A stretch of DNA of 64,000 bases from Parus major (Eukaryota; Chordata; Aves; Passeriformes; Paridae), in contig NC_031770.1 of NCBI RefSeq assembly GCF_001522545.3, positions 8,335,321 to 8,399,320 on the forward strand, read 5' to 3'. Position numbers and translations under genes: made by a program. Positions 25,063-37,715 of the stretch are shown here, in pieces. Numbering within the stretch: position 1 is the stretch's first letter; each line of letters starts with the position of its first letter. Under the pieces are notes generated by a model. That model searched no databases, was not told the origin of the DNA, and worked only from the letters and a program-made list of their open reading frames with translations.

Positions 25063-25140
25063 AAGGTTTTAATAGGTTAAAATTTAGGTAAAATAGGTAA
25101 AATTTAGGTAAAATAGGTAAAAATTTTAATAAGGTTTTAA
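25063..25140. repeat. 20 bp tandem repeat with flanking direct repeats
   Basis: Two exact copies of a 20-base unit (25079-25098 and 25099-25118, reading aaaatttaggtaaaataggt) plus a partial third. The array is bracketed by aaggttttaat at 25063 and 25131. The nesting points to successive slippage or unequal-exchange events. No coding frame is involved. Confidence 0.85.
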
Positions 25141-26384
25141 TTTTTTGAGGTAAAACATGACCAAAAGTAAGAGAGGCAAGTGCAGTCAGCTAGTTGCTCC
25201 AAACACCTAAAAGTGCCAGATGGCACCGTTTGGAGGAAGCATCCATCAGCAAAATGATAAGGTTTTTTGTTACTAACCATTTTAATATTTTTCCAGATAT
25301 TTCCTCTCTGCCTTCTAATGTCATTAGTCAAGAAGAAAGCAGTCCTCAATCTCCCTGTACAAAATCACTCTTTTCTCTCCTTTTTTTATAAGGAGACATT
25401 GTGACCAGAGAAAAATTTCCAATTGGAAGAGGTTTTGTTACCAAGGAAGATGTGGATGACAAGGAGATTAAAAAGAAGAGTAATTGAAAGGGATGCCTCC
25501 AGCACAGTTCAAGATTAATATTCTTCCTAGTTTATCTCATATTTCTCCCACAGATGATGTTCCAACCATACATGTTTGTATGGTTAACACTGAGAGTAAA
25601 GAGCATAGAAGAACTCCGTGGAGTCTGCTCAATTCCTGCCATCACCCTTTCAGGAATGGGGAAAAAACCAGCTGTGTGATTCTTCACACCTTTGCACCAG
25701 GGTGAATGAGAGATTGGATGGGTTTTCTGGAAGGAGGTGCTATGGATGCTGACCAACACTGCACAAACCAGGCCACTTGTGCATTGTGTGGGGGAATTGT
25801 GGGGTTGAAATGATTTATACAATGGAGTCAAATGTGGTGGAGGTCTGATAAATCAGAAATGCTCTAATTATAAGCTCAGCTTCTTGGTGTTATTTGGGGA
25901 TATTCAAAATTATCTATCATGCTGGTAATTGCTAACAGCTTGCCTATATTTTAGATGTTTGTGTTTGCAACGTTATTTAGAGCCTTTAGAAAAATTATTA
26001 TAATTCAAGAATTGTAATGAGCAACTGCTGTGTACTTGATTTTCAAAAGTTGTGTACCTGACACAGAGAATGTGCACAAGGTGTTGGCCTCATTAAGAGG
26101 TCCCTCTAGAAGTGAATGCCTAGAAGGAGACTGCTGTCCAAAAAATGACAGTAAATTATTAACTTTTAAGCTGCATTTATTTATTTTTTTTAGTTAGTCA
26201 CTTATTGTGTAAGACAAGGTTGGGGAACAAGCTGATACAAATATATTTTAAAATACTTTAACATTCAATACATGAAATATTACCTGCAGAGCACTATATT
26301 CCTCTGAAAAGAGAATCAATGTAACTCTTTCCATGACCTGATTCACCTGAATTCAGATAGAAATTCTGAAACTCTGTAACAGCA

Positions 26385-26565
26385 GAATAGGTCCTCCTGT
26401 CTGTCCCTTCTGCTACCTTTCACAGTTCTTTGTCCAGTTTTAAATGAAGCAGTCAAGGAGAATATCATCATCTGCCTAGCTTGAAAATCCCCTGTTGGAA
26501 TGTATTTCCTTTCTAGGACTCTCCTTCACCCTCTACCTTCCTTGTTTAATTTCATCCTGTTCAGG
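26385..26565 (-). mobile_element. Degraded CR1 remnant
   Basis: In order along the plus strand, the phrases tcctgtctgtcccttctgc (about 26397), ttgtccagttttaaatgaag (about 26430) and ccttgtttaatttcatcctg (about 26539) parallel the reverse complement of an old CR1 3' region shared by birds and turtles. The spacing between them is roughly as expected, with indels. The copy is much more diverged than the one at 6.5 kb, so it is likely ancient. The terminal repeat of the CR1 tail is not visible. Confidence 0.5.
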
Positions 26566-27879
26566 ATGAATTTAACATTTTAGTTTAGCTTTTCAGCCAT
26601 CTGCTTACATTTTTTCCTCTCTCCATCCTCATCTCTTGCTGTGACATCAGTCATTGTTTCTGGAGGAATCAAACTACAGCTACATGGGAAATTCAAGGTT
26701 TGAGCATTCCTCAGTCCCACAGCTGAAGGGAACCTACCTTGTTGTTCAGATCTAGAAAAAAATGTTGAGAATATTAAGGGTTTACATTGCTAGAGCTTCA
26801 CCCAGAAAGGTATCCTACAGACATTTCTTTTTCCTGCAGTGAAGATCCCAAATTTCCTTCTTTCCACATTCCCATTGCAGTTCTGGGGATGTTATTTTCT
26901 CTCTGCCACAAAGAGTTCAGTTCACTGTATCCCTTCTGTGTGAAATTTTAAAAGGTACCTTTTACCTTCAGCTTTCCCTGATGTCTCCCCAGGTATAATT
27001 TGATGCAAGTTTGTACCAATACTGACATTTTTTTATTTTTCAACCAGCTTTGAATTCTTGCACTTTGTACATGAAATTTTAACAGGCTGTTAAAACCTTG
27101 CCCATTTAAAACAAAGAATAACTGAAATCATAGGTTCTTTGAATGTGAATTTTCCTCATGTGTAGCAGATTGACACGAGGCTGAACATTCAGCAGAAATC
27201 TTCTGTCCTCTGATTTACTGTGAATCACTTCACATTTACAGTGGAAGTAGAGATAAAATCATATCCATAACACTGTGATGACTCTAAGTGGTGTGTTTAG
27301 CTGCTTTTTAACAGACAGTTGAATCAAATAATTTTAGAAATCCCGTACCAAAAAATGTTATTTTCCTCTCTGTCTTTCACTCTCTCTCCACTACTGTGCA
27401 TGTCTTGCTTTTTAGAACAAACTGAGTGTGCTCAATTTGTTCTATTACTGTGTCATTGATATTGATGTTTTGTTTACTGAATTATATTTGTGTTTGAGGC
27501 CTCTTTTATTTCCAAAATGTTTTGTTAAAGTCTTGCCTACATTAGGCATTTTACTTTCTTCTCCTGTAAAGCATTTCATGGTGTCCTGGTCCAGTAGGAA
27601 ATTTTCTTGTTAAGTCTGGAAAGAGCTGCCATTACTCTGGATTTTTGGGGAAGCAGTGCAAACTTTATTGTCAGAGATATCACATCCCCCTTCTGTCCAC
27701 CTGCTGTGTTTTTATGACTTAAAAATCACAGCACCTTGTTTATGATGACAGTTTATTATAGACTAGGAATAGACCAAAAATATTTTCTCAGTTATGGCAA
27801 TAAAATATTGAAGATTCTGCCTAGGATACGTGTTAAGAAGAAATGTAGGGAATGTAATCCCCCTTGAGAAAACAATGCA

Positions 27880-28020
27880 ATTAGTTTAATAAATACAAGG
27901 AGTGAATTAATTAGATTAATAAATTAAGAGAGTTGCTATTTGCCATTGGTTAATTATAGCTGGCTTTATGTTTGAGTATTATTTGATTGGGAAGTGCAGG
28001 TGTTTCTGCAATAGGATTTA
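27880..28020. promoter_or_regulatory. Candidate conserved non-coding element
   Basis: Dense TAAT-type cores (gcaattagtttaataaatac, gaattaattagattaataaa, ggttaattatagc) followed by less AT-rich unique DNA. A homeodomain-rich enhancer core is one reading; chance in AT-rich DNA is the other. Confidence 0.25.
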
Positions 28021-29099
28021 CTGTTATTCTAATTTTTAAAAAAGGTCATACTTCAGTATCTTTCCACTTTGAACACATTCAAAGAGTTACCCAAGTTTTA
28101 CAAATTTTAAGTAAATTCTTTCCTCTTTTCCCAGACCTCAATGACTGAATTTTATGTGCAACGATACTTCACAAATATCCATACTGCTTGTATTATTTTC
28201 TCTTATTAGATATAATAGCCCACTGTTTGCCTGCTTAGATGCATGTTTGAGTGCACTTGAGGTTGAATACTCTTATATGGCTGCTGAAAATTCCATTCAT
28301 TTTAGCACCAGTGAAATCTGAGTGAGTACCAACATTGATATTTAAAATGCTCCTTCTTAATAGGTGGGAAGAAAAAGAGATTGTTTTCAGGAATAACTCT
28401 TCTCATGTTTGGCAACTGAAACACATTGAAGAAATAAGTTATAAATACGTAGTTTTCCCATAGTCATTTATTTCTGAAATTCTTTAGCTCTGATCTGTGG
28501 TCAAAAATATCAACTGTCTGTAGAGAACTTGATGGGGTCCTGGGGAAAGCAAGTAGTGAACCTTTTTGAGGCTGGCCCAGGAAAGCTTCATCCAAAGGAG
28601 ATGGAGACATGAAAGAAAGATGTGCAATAAAGTTTGAGGGTGAATCACATCTGGGTAATGAGCACTCAGTATGCTCATCCCCCAGGGCAAAAAGGCACCC
28701 CAAGGATTAAAGTGAAAAAGATGGCCACCAAGTCATAGCCTGTGACTTTATTATTGTTGCTTTATCAAGCTAGGAAACATCATCTCAAACCTGTGGTCTG
28801 TTTACACTTCCTGGGAATTTTTAATTTCATGGTATGAATTAGCCCATTCCCACAGCTGGTGCTGCATTTTTATTAAAAATACTGCTCACCATCAGGTGTT
28901 GGCATTGCCAGTCTTCCTTTACTACTGCATTGCAACTTGCTACACATTTAAAAGACTTTGGAATATCCCATTTTCCTGCCTGGTTTGCCACCTCTGGTAA
29001 ATAGGGAGTTGTTGATTCAAGGATGGGCTAGGTGTTTCATTTTCACCAACACACTGCAAAAATAGAAAGAAATTCTATGTAGTGAAGTAAAAGTAGCAC

Positions 29100-29340
29100 T
29101 TAATTTGGACAGCATAGGCACATAAAGATGTGGTGGCTGTAAAAACCATTATCTTTTAGCAAACAACAGTTGCTTATCAGATAAGACAATGATTTTAATG
29201 AAGAATCATAGATAAGGATAGAGCAGCACATTGATTAATGTGCACAGCAACTTCTCCTGAAACCCGACTGCATTAGGTCTTCACTCTTCTGTGATGATAT
29301 GCAAGCTGTAATAAAGCTTTTACAGCTATTCAATACCATG
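29100..29340. promoter_or_regulatory. Candidate conserved element with palindromic GATA site
   Basis: The 13-base perfect palindrome cttatcagataag (29173-29185) places two GATA-factor core sites in opposite orientation around one base, and further gataag/gata cores follow near 29212-29221. Downstream, cattgattaatgtgc and gctgtaataaagcttttaca add homeodomain-like sites. GATA palindromes are known double sites for GATA zinc-finger factors. Whether this one is used cannot be seen here. Confidence 0.35.
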
Positions 29341-30224
29341 AATAGTATTAGCAGAATTATCAGAGTTTCTAGTTGAAATGGATGACTATATCTCCTGGAC
29401 TTCCTAAAGTTCTCACTTTTTTATATAAACCTGCATTATTATTAGACAGAGATAAACAAAGGAAAAAAAAATGTCCAGGAAAGAACTGAGGGGGAAAAAG
29501 GGAACAACCTATTTATTTTGTTATCATGCAATGTAACTTTAATACATTGTAAGTAATTAGGAATTACCTAATTTAATTCACAGCAATATACAAAAACACA
29601 CCACCATATTTTTTGGCAGTGTTTGGCTTTTGTAAATGTGCTTTAGGAAAAGGGTGTTTGTCACCAGTAAAAAACCAACTAGTCTTTGTAGCTGGACTGA
29701 TTTATTTTTGAATGCATGACTATTGTTTAATATAAAATTTTTTTTTTTCCCCCCTTTCTTTGAATCTAGTCCATACATCACACTTCTGTCATGAAGAAAG
29801 CTACACATAATTCCTGGGGCAACACGTCCCCATTTCCCTTTTAGATTTTTCTGATCGTTGGACCCTGCAATAAAATGGTCCCATGCACACCTGTTTGACA
29901 CCTGGAGGGTGCAGTGCCTGGGCTGTGCTTTCAGGCACTGAAGTAGAGCTGCTGGGATCTCACCCGAGTTTGATGGAGCAAAACTTGTTTTAAAGGGAAG
30001 TTTTTAAGGTCTAGGTGGGATTCTAGAGCTGGAGGATGGCTTTAATTTACAGTCATCTTCCTGAAATCAATTATTCCTTAAAACCACTACCAAGCTCACA
30101 AGCTGTTTTATTGTATTACACATGAAGTTACATTTAAGAAAGTTTGTATTTTCATGAGTAAAAATGTGCAGTGTGAGGCTTCTTGCTTTGATTATCTTTT
30201 AATCTGCTGGCTTACCTGAGATAA

Positions 30225-30560
30225 AGAGAGAAATGATGCAAATGACTGTGAGTTAGACCGTGCTGTGTGATGTGTGAAGGAAGCACGGCGTGCACGTGCT
30301 CTCTTAATGTGAGTTTCTCAGTTACTAAGCCATTGTATATTAGTAATATCATCATTCAGAACTAATTAATGCATCATTATGGTCTTCTAAAAGGCTTTTG
30401 CCAGTGTGAGGCTGAGTGCACGGGTTAGTATTTGTTCTGGAAATGTTTTATTATTATTGCTTTATTGTAATATGAAAGCTGATTTGGTGCCTTGAATTGC
30501 ACTCGCACCCCCAGAAACATTGTTTTAATTGGAAATATTTGCAACAAAAAATACCAGACA
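30225..30560. promoter_or_regulatory. Candidate conserved non-coding element
   Basis: Contains an octamer-like atgcaaat (about 30237), a CpG-rich cluster with the palindromic E-box gcacgtgc (30292-30299), a ctaattaatgcatcattatg stretch (about 30363) and a gttttaattggaaa stretch near 30523. POU, bHLH and homeodomain-type cores, with CpGs preserved in surrounding AT-rich DNA, make this one of the better enhancer candidates in the window. Function and conservation are untested. Confidence 0.35.
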
Positions 30561-33110
30561 TAAAACATAAATGTGTAGTGGCCATTTTCTAATTCTATAA
30601 AAGGAGAGATTTACTGAGGGTAGAGAGATCCAGATTTGGCAGCTTGGTGGTCTTGAACCCAGAATGACAGAATTGGTTCAACATTAAGTTTGTCTGCAGT
30701 ACTCAAGGGCTGATCCTACACATTCCCCTTTCTTGGGCCTGTTCAGGGCCTTGTGGGGAATGCACAACTTTTGAGGATCAGATCTGAAACTCTTCCCAGG
30801 GAACATGCTTTTGAAGAACATCTGTTTTGAAAACACCAGGCATGTGCAAACCAGAGTGAGACCAAGGTCATCTGAAGTTTAGCTTTCCTCTACCCAAGAG
30901 CTGCCTGTAGTCATTTTGCTAGCTTTGTTTTCATCTGGTCCCTGCATAGTAAAAACTCTGCTCATAAAGCAATCACAAAAATTGTTATGGCCCTAAAGAA
31001 TGCTGCTGAAAGCAAGTAAGTGCTGTAGTTTCCAGATTCCATCCCTAATTAGTGAGAGAGGTCAAGTGTCAGGTCTATCAGTGAGCTGTAGTATTTCAGT
31101 TTTCGATCAGTAAGGGTCATTCATTTAACAAGACAAAGAGGCTGAGAATTTTCTTTGTGACATTGCTCTGGTTGCCTTTCTTTCTCATGTTATTCCTAGC
31201 TTTTTCCTGATAGTTCAGCTTGGGTTTTTTTTTGAAACTAGTCTCCAGATAATACTTTAGTTGACTTCTAAATCACCCTTTTTTTTTCTGTTCCTTGGCA
31301 ATATAGTTGCTTCCTTTCCATTAACCTACTGCCTGATTACACCAACTGTCTGAAATGCAGTTAGAATGACTCTTTGCATACGATCTTATCTGACAGTAAC
31401 ATCTCCTTCCATTTTTTAATCTCATTTTAAAGACATGGAACTATTTGGAGCTCCTTCTGCCCCTTTTATCTAGATTCTATTTTCTTAAATGAAATCATCC
31501 AGCTTTTCCAAGGGGAATAGTTTAATTGTTCAAGGTGCATGATTTGTTGTGACCTTACAATTGTGCAGGACCACAGTCCGTGGTGTTCCATGCAAGTGAT
31601 CAGAAGGGGCCATGCTTGCCTTTGAAGTGGTGTAGCTTATTAAAAAAGTGGTAAGTTGTATCAAACTTTCTATCCAATTAACTGTGTCCTTTCCACATAA
31701 GCATGGGTTTTGGGTTTTTTTTGTGTTGTGGACTGAATTTTTGAGTAAAATTTACTGCCAAATCTGTTTTAACCGACTAGTATAAGGTATTTGCATTCTA
31801 ACCACCTCTTGATTCATCTAAGTTCATAGATGAATGGTTATAACTTGAAAGATTTATAGAGTTCTAGGAGTCCAATTTATCTAGCTTATTTGTTTCACAA
31901 TAAAGCCACTTTTCTGCCTCTGTTGTTCTCTCTGTTCAGCTTTACTTACCAAACCTGTGTTTCATATTCTCTACTGCTTCCATGGGACCCATCCATGACT
32001 TGGCTTTGTATGGTTTTGATTTAATCAAGAGGAAGATGAAAGTAGGTGTGTGTTACTTTCAACTCCTCAGTCGTTTTGCCATCCATCTTAGTCAATGTGT
32101 GGCTGCCCAGGACACAGCATTAATGATAGCTGTCAAAACAATAGTCAGAAGGTTAAAGGTCAAGAAAAATATGTAAAAGACTTCAGGGTGAACCAGATGA
32201 TAAAGTAACTCATTTAGGCCATTAAATGCTAGCATAGTATGGACTTGATGGGTTCATGGCTTACTAGAAGCAAGAAGAGTAAATGGGGACATCTTCAAGT
32301 AGTTTACTCTTGTTAAAAGATGAAAAAAGATGATAATAGCATTACCAAACAACTGCACTAAAGGCAATTTTCTTAATTACCATGCTGACCCAGCAGTGCA
32401 CACAGAGAGGTCTTGTTATTAGAATGAGAGCTTTTACTTTCAAACAATATTAACCCTTCTTGGTACTCTATGTCTTAATTAAGAGTATTCCTGGAAGTTC
32501 TGCAGCTGTCAACATTTTTACATTTATTTTTGGGTTTGCAAAGCAATGAGTCAAGAAACAAACAGTTGCATTTTTCTTCACTGTTTCAGTGGTCTTTGCT
32601 TCATTTTAGGTCTTTTTCCAATAAAGGTATGAGTCGTACATTTATGGAAGGAGAAAGGCTGAGCAGCTAAGTAGCCTCTGACTATAAAAACAGCAGTGTG
32701 AAGTTGTCTCCCTTTCCCTAATTTTTTCAGCAGGGCATTTTGTTTACAGTTGTTTAGAAATCAGTTATTTTAAGTTGTTTAGAAATATTTTCCATAATAA
32801 TCTAGGTGAGAAAAAAAAAAAAGTTCTGTAAGCTATTATATTTTTCTTGAACAGTGAAATGTCACAGAAAACTGGAAAGTTTTACATGTATCAATAAAAG
32901 ACTTTCAATTTCACTACCAGTAAATGGGGGCATGGATTAACAATTTCCTCAAACCCTTAACAAAAAATTCTAGCAAGATTAATGTAATTTCTATGTGTTG
33001 TCTCTCTTCTGTTACCTAGCTGGCTGTGGTTAGTGGAGGCTGTAAGACTTTCTGGACATTGTCATGACAGAAGGACTGCTGGTTTGGCTGGTTTCTTAAG
33101 GGGTCTTCTC

Positions 33111-33165
33111 ATTATTATTACTTTATTACTTTATTTATTACTATTACTTTATTTATTACTTTAAT
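33111..33165. repeat. (TTATTACTT)n imperfect array
   Basis: Imperfect units of ttattacttta and ctattacttta over about 55 bases. Simple repeat. Confidence 0.9.
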
Positions 33166-34948
33166 TTGGCTTGTCTGGATGTCATGCTCAGATATCTCCT
33201 TGCAGCCATTGTGTTGTAGTTACATCTGGTGGAGATGGACTACAAATCTCAGCATCAAGCAAAATGTCATTGTCAGAGGAATTCTCTGCTCTTACAACAT
33301 CTAAACAAGGATATGCATGCACAGAAGACTTTAATGAGAACAGTGAGATATTACTAGGGAGATTATGTTTTTAAAAAAAGGAGGAATAATTTGCAATTGT
33401 CTGAATTATACTGTTATACTACCATGATGAAATAACAGTAAAATGCAGTAAAATCAGCTGGACTGAACTTTGGGAAAGTGATGGTCAAAGTCTGCTACTG
33501 TGACCATCAGCCATTGCTCAGAGAAGGCCCTGCATTTACATTGATGATTTGGGGGGTGACAAAAAGGAGGAGATCAATGAATCTGGAGGCAGTGACTGAA
33601 ACACCTAGAGTGTCTTGCTCTAGAAGGTATTTATTATGTCTCCCTTTTTGCCTTCCCTCATCAGAGGACTTTTCAGTGACTATCACTCAATGTGGCATGT
33701 CAAGCAACCTGTTCCCAGTCTTTGAAGCTCAGAGAATTATTGGGAGCACGGTAACAAGGGCACAAAGAACTGTTACAGGATCTTATTGATCTCCGTGTAC
33801 TTTCCCTTCAGAAGCTGTCTTTGAATTGGAGCTTTGGCCTAGAGCACAAGCAAATGATCTGATTTTCTTCACTTATGTCACATTGTTCATGGGGATTTTG
33901 GTGATGTGGGGGAAAACTAGGCTCCTTTTGAAGGTAAATGAGCAATGAGTTGAGCTTTAGGTACTTTCCAGCCATGTACCAGTGCCCTATGGAAAAAAGT
34001 GTCCAAAATACTTCTACATCCATGGAAGGGATAGTTTGTCCAAGGCATCAGATGAAATCTGGTTCAAGTAACCCCTGAAAAGTGCATATTCTATAGTTGT
34101 AGGGCCTTCAGCACAAACTGCAGTAATCCCTTGACCTGTTCTTTTCACACCAAACACCTTCCTAATGTAGAGTCGAGGCATCTAATCTAAAATGATTGTC
34201 CAGGCTGGTGTCTTTTCTGTGACACTTGGTAATTAGTTTAATTATAGTACTAAGAATCTGCTGTATTTCATACTTCTACATCAAATTCTATTTCTTTTAA
34301 TACTGTAATATCCCTAGTAATCCTTACTAAAGTCATGAAGATGTAAAGATATGTAGGAATTTTGGCTAAAGCTTCTTGGAAGAGCTTACAATCTACTTCA
34401 GTGCAATAAGTAAGTAGTGTGAAAGGTTTTTTTAGCCTTGCTTCCTGGGAGAGAGCTAAAGTGATTTGTCCAAAATGAAACAAAAAGTATGAGGTGGAAC
34501 TAACATTTGAACTTAATGTACCTTGAAAATTATTCCAGTGTCTGGACCAAGACAAGCTTTTTTCCCATCAAATCTTCAAAGCAAATTTATCCCCACATTT
34601 GCACTGTTTGTGAGTTTACAGTAGAGCACTGTATTCCAGCCTCATAGTGAGTTTAAAATCATGTATCTTCTGATGTCTGGTTTGCAAAAATTGTTAGCTG
34701 ACCAGGCAAAGAACATCTGAATGGCTAATGGAAACTTTCTCTTCCCCCTAAATGGGGCAGTTGGCTAATTTGTTTAGCTAAACTATATTAGCCATTGGGA
34801 AAGTTTTATTATCACAGTCAAAAGCAGGAAGCAGGGAATGGACATGCTGTATTTTTAAAATTAAAGTAATTTTGAAAAAACAAACTCAGTTTCTTATTGA
34901 TTATTTCAGTTGTTAGATTAGAGGCTCATTACTTTTAATAATAGGATA

Positions 34949-35010
34949 ATAGAAGCTAGAAATGGAAAAGATCTATTAGATCATCGAGTCCATCCCCATT
35001 ACAAGGGCAG
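34949..35010 (-). mobile_element. CR1 3'-end fragment
   Basis: The string tagaaatggaaaagatctat, continuing as tagatcatcgagtccatccc, matches the reverse complement of the 3' end of an older CR1 subfamily (usual form: tagaaatggaaaagaccta..., atctagtccatcccc). Only about 60 bases are recognisable, so this is a very short 5'-truncated copy in minus orientation. Confidence 0.7.
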
Positions 35011-37521
35011 GATATAGTCAGGTATATGTGGATGGATGTATCAAATATTAAACTCATACGACACAGTAAATCCTCTGTTTCCTCCACAGAGTGCTGATGC
35101 TAAGAGCTTTGACAGTGAGTTGTTTACTCTTAAAAGCAGCTTCTGAGCTACCTTCTGGCCAGCTCTTAGGCAGATGTTTAGTTGGGAGAGAGGGATCCCA
35201 GGAGCCCAATGAGAAATAAGGTCACGGCGTGGCCTTTTTTTCCCTCCCATTGCTGCATGCCTGCAGCTACTGGGAAGTGAATTTCAACATGCACAGCCAA
35301 GAGATGCCTTTGCAAGGCTGAAGTCTGGCTCCTTAATTGTTTATTCAGAGTGTATAGTCACAGTGAGAGAAACAGAGAGACTGAGGAGTAGTTTCTCTGC
35401 ACTCTGAAATGGCAGTGGGGGAATGAATGGGGCAACACAGGAGACCAAGACACCAAATCCAGCAGCTCATTCGTTTTTTGTGTGCTCAGAGACACTGAAA
35501 GTCAGGTGAGATGTGCAAGAAGAGAGTGCATTCCAGATGCATAATTTTTCACATCTGCTCAGCACCTGGTTTCAGGTAATTGATCTTAAACCTCCTCATC
35601 TCCCTCCACTTCAGTTTTGCAGCAAATAGGCCTATTTGGAATTGAACACCCCTTCCCCACAGAGCCAATCCTCTTCCCCACAGCCTTGGGCTCCATGTTA
35701 TCCTCCACAATATTTATGAGGAACATATGAAGGCTTTGTGAACATTATGGAAAAGGGGTTGGGGGTGGAAGCCTTACTTCCCACGTTACTTCCATGATTT
35801 AACTTCTGGGAAGATTCATCGATGAGAAATCCCGAAAGTTTCCCCAGATGTATAAAAATACCCAGTCTTAAGAGACTGCATTCACAGCAGTGAAATAAAT
35901 TTATTTGATATAAAGGGGTCATAAAGACTTATTGTTTGTTTTTTAAAATTTATTCTTCACTCTATAATTATGGTGGTGGAGAATAAGAAGACCTTCAGCT
36001 TAAAGGAATACCTCAACTGTTATACCTCCAAAAAATAGAGACTGAGTGCATCAAACATCCGTATTAAAATGGACCGTTGAGAAGCAGTAGTTTAGTTAGT
36101 CCTTTCAAGTATTACATCACTGGCATTATTAATTCTTTTGCCTGTAAGGAGTCCTTTTATCTTCTCTAGAACTCCAGTAAATCTGCTCATGTGGGTAAGG
36201 GAGTAGCATTCATTTACTGAGCCTACTCAAACAGGTGAGGAGGAATATTAAGTTCAATAAGAGCTAGTCGTGAGCATAAAGATTAATCACCTCACTAAGC
36301 ATTCAAAAGATTTAAGGAGAAAGTCAGCCCTTTTTGATTCTGTCCTTATATTGATTTTGGGGAAACTGCTAAATTTAGAGCAATTAGATACATTGAAAGT
36401 AATTAAATGCAAAAGTGCTGTAGTAATTAAAATGGGAGTCCATGCTGCATATAGAACAGTTCAAGCATTTTATGGTGTTTCTCAATTTCCTTAAAAATTG
36501 CAAGAGTTTTTCAAGATTGATGCCTTCTGGAACGATGCACTCCCCTATTTTGTTTTTTAAAATTGGACCATGGTACTCCTCACTGGTTTCTGCTATTAAG
36601 TAAAATCTGAGTTGTTTTTTTTAAAAAAAAGTAAGTATGGACATAATAATTTTAAGTCACAGTGTATTGCACATGCCCAGAACAGCCTCCATCATTTCCA
36701 AATTCAAGGACTAATAAAAATTGGAAGCACTCCAGTAACTTTAAATTACTTTGCACATTGAAGAGTGATTTAAAATCATTGAACTGATTCAATTTTTTTT
36801 TTTTTTTATTATATATGCACTTCAATTTGGAAGTGAGTCAGATGGACAGTAGTGTGCTGAAGAGGTTCAAGACATATTGAACTAATTTAAACATTTTTAA
36901 TTCAAGAAAGAGAGAAAGGAGGGGTAATGAGGTTCCTAATAGGAACCAAGAGAACACCTCCCATTTACTGCCACTGTGTGGGTAGGAGCTGGATGATAAA
37001 GCAGTGAAGGAGAGACCAACACCATCAAGGAGTCAGCTTTTGCAGTATTAATGTACTAGCAATATAAAGGATTGCCAAAGCTGGTGGCATCTGGAAAAAG
37101 CCCTGTGATTATTCTTTATTTACTGCAACTATTGTTTTCAAAGAGATTTGCACAGCTGTGCATATTTTGCTTTCCTCCTGAAAAACGGGAGGACTGACTG
37201 ACTTGGGGAAGAAAAAGCATGCATGTGCTCACATGTGTACAAATGCAGGCAATGTGTAATTTGGCTTCACAGCATTTGTTACCTGACACTGGGATGTATG
37301 CAGAAAGGAAAAGGCTGGCATATGGAACTGCCTGGCAGCATGTGAATATTACTTCAGCATTCGTGCACATATGCATAAAATTAAAATAAGAAAATACTTC
37401 CATTTCTCAGGACAGTGACTTGGTGACCATTGCAAGGTTAGTGGAATTTCTCCATTAGTAAGTTGCCCTGGTCCTTCATAATATATCCAGTGGGAATGTG
37501 TGATATTAGTCTCTTAGTATA

Positions 37522-37617
37522 ACTAACTATTCTTAGTTAGTATCTAACTGAGTTAGATACATAGTTATCTTAGTATCTTAATTGGTTTTTTTAAAAAAAA
37601 CCTTTTTTTTAAAAAAA
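37522..37617. repeat. Cluster of adjacent inverted repeats
   Basis: Four inverted repeats follow one another. First, actaacta/tagttagt (37522-37529 and 37534-37541, 4-base loop). Second, gtatctaact/agttagatac (37540-37549 and 37551-37560, 1-base centre), which shares two bases with the first. Third, ggttttttt/aaaaaaacc within 37584-37602. Fourth, T8-A7 at 37603-37617. The direct repeat ttagtat also recurs around them. Such DNA can extrude cruciforms. It may be the product of template switching or a decayed mobile-element terminus. Confidence 0.8.
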
Positions 37618-37715
37618 GAAAAAACAAAAAATTCAAAAAAAATGGGCAAGGAAAAGGGGAAAAAAAAAAACAAAACACAAAACACCCAAAACCAGAAAAA
37701 AACCCCAACAAAACA
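37603..37715. repeat. A-rich low-complexity tract
   Basis: After the T8-A7 run, the plus strand is dominated by A runs with C interruptions (aaaacaaaacacaaaacacc and similar). It could be a decayed poly-A tail, but no recognisable retroelement body lies immediately upstream. Confidence 0.85.

Larger units (their letters stand above)
25141..34948. other. Non-coding DNA, no gene recognised
   Basis: Apart from the CR1 remnant at 26.4 kb, the TTATTACTT array at 33.1 kb and three candidate regulatory blocks, this is unique AT-rich DNA. Open frames reach at most about 107 codons. A 14-base direct repeat (agttgtttagaaat) occurs at 32748-32761 and 32773-32786. Confidence 0.7.
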
